Of a stretch of 6,663 nucleotides of DNA, positions 4,510 through 6,663 are shown one piece after another. The position numbers were made by a program, and so were the translations under genes. Origin of the DNA: Chloroflexota bacterium (GTDB lineage Bacteria; Chloroflexota; Dehalococcoidia; SM23-28-2; RBG-16-64-32); contig VBJT01000094.1 of NCBI GenBank assembly GCA_005880075.1, positions 1 through 6,663 on the forward strand. Direction: 5' to 3'. The notes under the pieces were generated by a model. It searched no databases and had not been told where the DNA came from. It saw nothing but the letters and a program-made list of their open reading frames with translations. Positions within the stretch are counted from its first letter, which is position 1. Every line of letters begins with the position of its first letter.

Positions 4510-5571
4510 ATGACCGCCGGTCTCATCGGTAACGCCCGCGCACTCGCCGCTGTGCAGCGGGCGCTCGGGAGCCCATCGCCGCCGCACGCGTGGTTGTTCG
4601 TGGGGCCGGAGGGCGTGGGGAAGGCGGCGCTGGCGCGCTGGCTGGCGCAGGCGGTGAATTGCGCGGCCAGGAGCCAGCAGCAAGGAGCCAGGAGCCAGGA
4701 GCCTTGCGGAGAATGCGCGCAATGCGACCGCATTGCGCGGGGAATACATTCGGATGTGATGACCGTCTCGATTCCGGTCGCGGAAGCGAACGAGCCGCAG
4801 CACAAGGACATTAGCGTGGACCAGGTGCGCGACGTCGAGCGGGCAGTGGCGCTGGCGCCGTTTGAGGGCCGGACGCGGGTCGTGATCATCGATCCGGCGG
4901 ACGCGATGTCGACCGGGGCGCAAAACGCGTTCTTGAAGACGCTCGAGGAGCCGCCGCCGAACGCGATGTTCGTGCTGATCGCGACGCAGGTCGACGCTCT
5001 TTTGCCGACGGTGCGCTCCCGCTGCGCGCTGATCGAGTTTGGGTTGGTGCCGACGGCGGAAATCGGGCATGCGTTGCGACAGCGGGGAGTGGAGGAGGAG
5101 CGGGCGCGGCTGCTCGCGCGGCTGTCGAACGGACGGCCGGAGAAAGCGCTGGCGCTGGCGGACGATGCTTCGCGGCTCGAGAAGCGAAGCGAGGCGCTGG
5201 AGCAGGCGCGGGCGCTGGCGGCGATGCCGATGGGGGATCTGATGGACCTCAGCGAGCGCATGGCGCAGCAGTTCCGGCGTGACAGGGAGGCTGTGCTGGG
5301 ACGCCTGGACGGCTGGCTAGCGTGGTGGCGGGACGTGCTTCTTGTGTGCGCATCGGAAGTCGACTCCGGTGACGGCCTCGCGAACATCGATATGCTGGAG
5401 GGGCTGCGAGAGGACGCCGGGCAATACGATCGGGATGACGTCGTCGCGTTCGTGCGGGCGTTAAGGGAATGCCGGCGGCGGCTGGAGGGCAACGTGCAGG
5501 CGCGGATCGCGCTGGACGCGCTGCTGGTGCGGTCGCCGCGAAGCGCTGCGGTAATGAGAAGCGAGAAATGA
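4510..5571 (+). CDS. holB: DNA polymerase III delta-prime subunit
   Basis: Clamp-loader subunit that, with gamma/tau and delta, opens the beta sliding clamp and places it on primed DNA. 353 residues. N-terminal LIGNARALAAVQRAL and PPHAWLFVGPEGVGKAALA carry an intact Walker A (32-38), unlike E. coli delta-prime, so it may bind ATP. A zinc module uses C51, C66, C69 and C72; then DVERAVALAPFEGRTRVVII, Walker-B-like VVIIDPADAM (124-133), NAFLKTLEEPPP (139-150), sensor 1 FVLIATQ and the SRC arginine-finger motif VRSRCALIEF (168-177). C51 to C66 is 14 residues apart against 8 in E. coli, because a heptamer array is inserted there. The last residues MRSEK and the stop come from another array. ATG at 4510 is the first possible start, as an in-frame TAA precedes it at 4495. 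The C-terminal collar half is weakly conserved, as usual. Confidence 0.93.
   Translation: MTAGLIGNARALAAVQRALGSPSPPHAWLFVGPEGVGKAALARWLAQAVNCAARSQQQGARSQEPCGECAQCDRIARGIHSDVMTVSIPVAEANEPQHKDISVDQVRDVERAVALAPFEGRTRVVIIDPADAMSTGAQNAFLKTLEEPPPNAMFVLIATQVDALLPTVRSRCALIEFGLVPTAEIGHALRQRGVEEERARLLARLSNGRPEKALALADDASRLEKRSEALEQARALAAMPMGDLMDLSERMAQQFRRDREAVLGRLDGWLAWWRDVLLVCASEVDSGDGLANIDMLEGLREDAGQYDRDDVVAFVRALRECRRRLEGNVQARIALDALLVRSPRSAAVMRSEK
4667..4701 (+). repeat. Heptanucleotide tandem array, CCAGGAG class, inside holB
   Basis: Five 7-bp units: CCAGGAG, CCAGCAG, CAAGGAG, CCAGGAG and CCAGGAG. It is translated as the RSQQQGARSQEP stretch between zinc cysteines C51 (4660-4662) and C66 (4705-4707). 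Seven-bp periodicity means three units equal seven codons, so the peptide unit ARSQEPG repeats whichever frame is used. Confidence 0.9.
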
Positions 5572-5588
5572 GAAATGCGAAATGAGCA
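5554..5588 (+). repeat. Heptanucleotide tandem array, ATGAGAA class (holB end)
   Basis: Five 7-bp units: ATGAGAA, GCGAGAA, ATGAGAA, ATGCGAA and ATGAGCA. The first two and a half units encode the final MRSEK and stop (5569-5571) of holB; the rest is non-coding. Same class as 1137-1171 on the other strand; the 14-mers around TGAGAAATG agree in 12 of 14 positions. Confidence 0.85.
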
Positions 5589-5914
5589 ATCGGGCAGCGG
5601 CCGTCGATGGCCGTCGCCGGCGAGGAAGTGTGCACCCCCTCTGCGTCCCTCGGGGCGTTATGTTCCTCTATCTCAATTGCAGAATGTCTTTCGTCCCACC
5701 CACCCGCCCGGAAGGGTAAACTGGGGGACACCCCCAAGACCCCCGGCCTCCGGCGGCACCTTAGCGCCATCCGAAAGCCTTCCGACTCGGCGCCGAGGGC
5801 TCGGTATCAGCGCGAGAGGGGCGTTACGATTTTGTAATTCCGGGCGGGCGGTGGCTGTGTTAACATTCATCGAGCGTGCCTGATTCTGGGCGCGCCAAAT
5901 CAATATTGGGCCCG

Positions 5915-5940
5915 CCCCGATGAGGATCGGGGTCCCCCTT
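5915..5940 (+). terminator. Hairpin with C/T-rich tail, possible terminator
   Basis: Perfect 7-bp stem CCCCGAT/ATCGGGG (5915-5921, 5926-5932) with a GAGG loop, followed by TCCCCCTTTT. The T run starts six bases after the stem rather than immediately, so termination would be weak. It could end a holB transcript or attenuate a speD one. Confidence 0.35.
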
Positions 5941-5975
5941 TTCCGCGCTTTCGACTAGGGACGGAACGCGGGTTC

Positions 5976-6023
5976 TGCCTGCCGCAAGTCAGGCAACGCA
6001 GCGAGGTATCCGCCTGAGGCGGA
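5976..6023 (+). promoter_or_regulatory. Two consecutive hairpins in the speD leader
   Basis: TGCCTG/CAGGCA (5976-5981, 5990-5995; 8-base loop) and TCCGCC/GGCGGA (6009-6014, 6018-6023; loop TGA). The second ends about eight bases before the speD ribosome-binding site AAGGAGG (6031-6037). They could be a structured 5' leader or members of a dispersed palindromic repeat family. I do not recognise a known riboswitch. Confidence 0.4.
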
Positions 6024-6042
6024 CCACCCGAAGGAGGGATCG

Positions 6043-6414
6043 ATGCACGTCATCATCGACGGCTACGGAGGTGATCCGGAACAGCTTTCGGACGAAAACG
6101 TGGTGCGCGTGATTTTGGACCAGTACCCGGAAATGATGGGGATGACCAAGATCACGCAGCCAACGGTCCTGGAATATAAAGGCAGCAAACCAGAAGACTG
6201 GGGCGTCTCCGGTTACGTGATGATCGCCGAGAGCCATATCGCGATGCACACGTTCCCGGAGCGCCGTCTTGTTTGGGCCGATATCTTCTCGTGCAAGGAC
6301 TTCGATCCGGAGCCGGTCCTGGCCGACCTCAAACGGCGTTTCGGCCTCGAGGACATGGATGTCCAGACGCTAGAGCGCAATCTCGAGCCTGTCCCGGCTG
6401 CCTTATCCACGTGA
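6043..6414 (+). CDS. speD: S-adenosylmethionine decarboxylase proenzyme
   Basis: Makes decarboxylated S-adenosylmethionine, the aminopropyl donor for polyamine synthesis. 123 residues, the size of the small prokaryotic class 1B enzyme. The proenzyme cleaves itself between E63 and S64 in AESHIAMHTFPE; S64 becomes the pyruvoyl cofactor. H69 and C84 (DIFSCKDF) match the processing and catalytic residues H68 and C83 of the Thermotoga enzyme, with the same spacing. VSGYVM before the cleavage site is also typical. ATG at 6043 follows AAGGAGG at ideal spacing. The stop TGA overlaps the GTG of the next gene. Slightly unusual is the N-terminus MHVIIDGYGGDP where most have HLI.D..G. Functional by all visible residues. 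Confidence 0.95.
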   Translation: MHVIIDGYGGDPEQLSDENVVRVILDQYPEMMGMTKITQPTVLEYKGSKPEDWGVSGYVMIAESHIAMHTFPERRLVWADIFSCKDFDPEPVLADLKRRFGLEDMDVQTLERNLEPVPAALST

Positions 6415-6663
6415 CGAACAATGACCCGGACGGGGGCCAGGCCGAAGCTCCGCCGGGCGCAGGCCCCCTCCTCCCCTTCTCGGTGAGCGATAAGATTTCG
6501 ACGGCTGAGCTTGTGCGGCGCATGGGCGAGACGGCGTTCCAGGCGCGGAACGTCGGGCTGGCGGCGCAGATCTGGGAAGGGATGCTACACGACGAGACGA
6601 CGATCTTCTTCGGGCTCGCCGGTGCGATGGTGCCTGCCGGGATGCGGCCGCTGATCGCATATC
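6411..6663 (+). CDS. Deoxyhypusine-synthase-like protein, N-terminal part
   Basis: 84 codons of a gene that runs off the right edge. The tail of the visible part, GMLHDETTIFFGLAGAMVPA then GMRPLIAY, is the characteristic deoxyhypusine synthase segment near the NAD-binding start of the fold. In archaea and eukaryotes this enzyme moves the aminobutyl group of spermidine onto eIF5A; bacteria have no eIF5A, and their homologues are thought to make homospermidine or related polyamines. Start taken as GTG 6411, overlapping the speD stop as GTGA; there is no Shine-Dalgarno, so translation should be coupled. The first 24 residues are proline/glycine rich and not conserved-looking, so a later start (GTG 6483 or ATG 6522) is possible. 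Its pairing with speD supports a polyamine role. Confidence 0.85.
   Translation, partial: MTNNDPDGGQAEAPPGAGPLLPFSVSDKISTAELVRRMGETAFQARNVGLAAQIWEGMLHDETTIFFGLAGAMVPAGMRPLIAY

Larger units (their letters stand above)
5589..6042. other. GC-rich non-coding region upstream of speD
   Basis: About 450 bases with no convincing gene: the short open frames have no ribosome-binding site and no family-like composition. It holds several foldable elements: TGGGGG/CCCCCA around ACA (5722-5736), a perfect palindrome CTCGGCGCCGAG (5786-5797), and the three hairpins listed separately ahead of speD. Around 5861 there is TAACAT, a poor -10 without a -35. GAAC-N4-GTTC occurs at 5964-5975. It must contain the speD promoter and possibly a holB terminator, but I cannot place the promoter. 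Confidence 0.5.

Noticed and set aside
3900..4532. Plus-strand open frame of 210 codons in the end of lysA
   Set aside because: Glycine/arginine-rich shadow of lysA in another frame; no start signal of its own.
4452..5492. Minus-strand open frame of 346 codons opposite holB
   Set aside because: Serine/arginine-rich low-complexity translation with no domain; holB on the plus strand explains the region fully.
5575..5903. Short open frames on both strands between holB and speD
   Set aside because: They start in the heptamer array or have no ribosome-binding site, and their composition looks like translated GC-rich spacer with hairpins.

Overview
This is a high-GC bacterial window made of two unlike halves that meet near position 2,900-3,040. 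No ribosomal RNA or tRNA is present, so the host cannot be named. High GC, heptanucleotide tandem arrays and a speD/deoxyhypusine-synthase-like pair would fit an environmental lineage such as Chloroflexota, but that is only a guess.

Left half (1-2,875, all on the minus strand): a compact phage gene cluster read right to left. It holds a small coiled-coil/membrane protein resembling XhlA-type holin accessory proteins (2651-2875), a large terminase subunit with ATPase and nuclease motifs (1161-2654), a small protein with a four-cysteine cluster and a helix-turn-helix (751-1131), a 43-residue one-helix membrane protein starting at GTG (627-758), a four-helix-bundle S23/IVP-family protein (209-526, homology extending to about 565), and the N-terminus of a probable portal protein that runs off the window (1-149). 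Just upstream of the cluster (2879-2956) is a divergent control region. It has a good sigma70-type promoter whose 17-bp spacer starts with a perfect GAAC-N4-GTTC palindrome, the core of the LexA/DinR SOS box, plus two one-mismatch copies on either side. The cluster therefore looks SOS-controlled.

Right half (3,040-6,663, all on the plus strand): host metabolism and replication genes. They are lysA (diaminopimelate decarboxylase, TTG start, perfect TATAAT box), holB (DNA polymerase III delta-prime), a 471-bp GC-rich non-coding stretch with several hairpins, speD (S-adenosylmethionine decarboxylase proenzyme) and, overlapping it by four bases, the start of a deoxyhypusine-synthase-like gene. 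speD and the last gene form a polyamine-type operon.

The least ordinary signal cuts across both halves: six short arrays of 7-bp tandem repeats in three sequence classes, two arrays per class, one on each strand within each class. A CCAGGAG class is inserted in frame inside the terminase nuclease domain and inside the zinc-finger loop of delta-prime. An ATGAGAA class supplies the last residues and stop codons of the same two genes. An AGTCCTG class flanks the S23-family gene as inverted repeats. The CCAGGAG unit has no stop codon in any of six frames, while the other two classes do contain stops and sit only at gene ends or between genes. The same repeats in phage and host genes suggest a long-resident, possibly domesticated, prophage.
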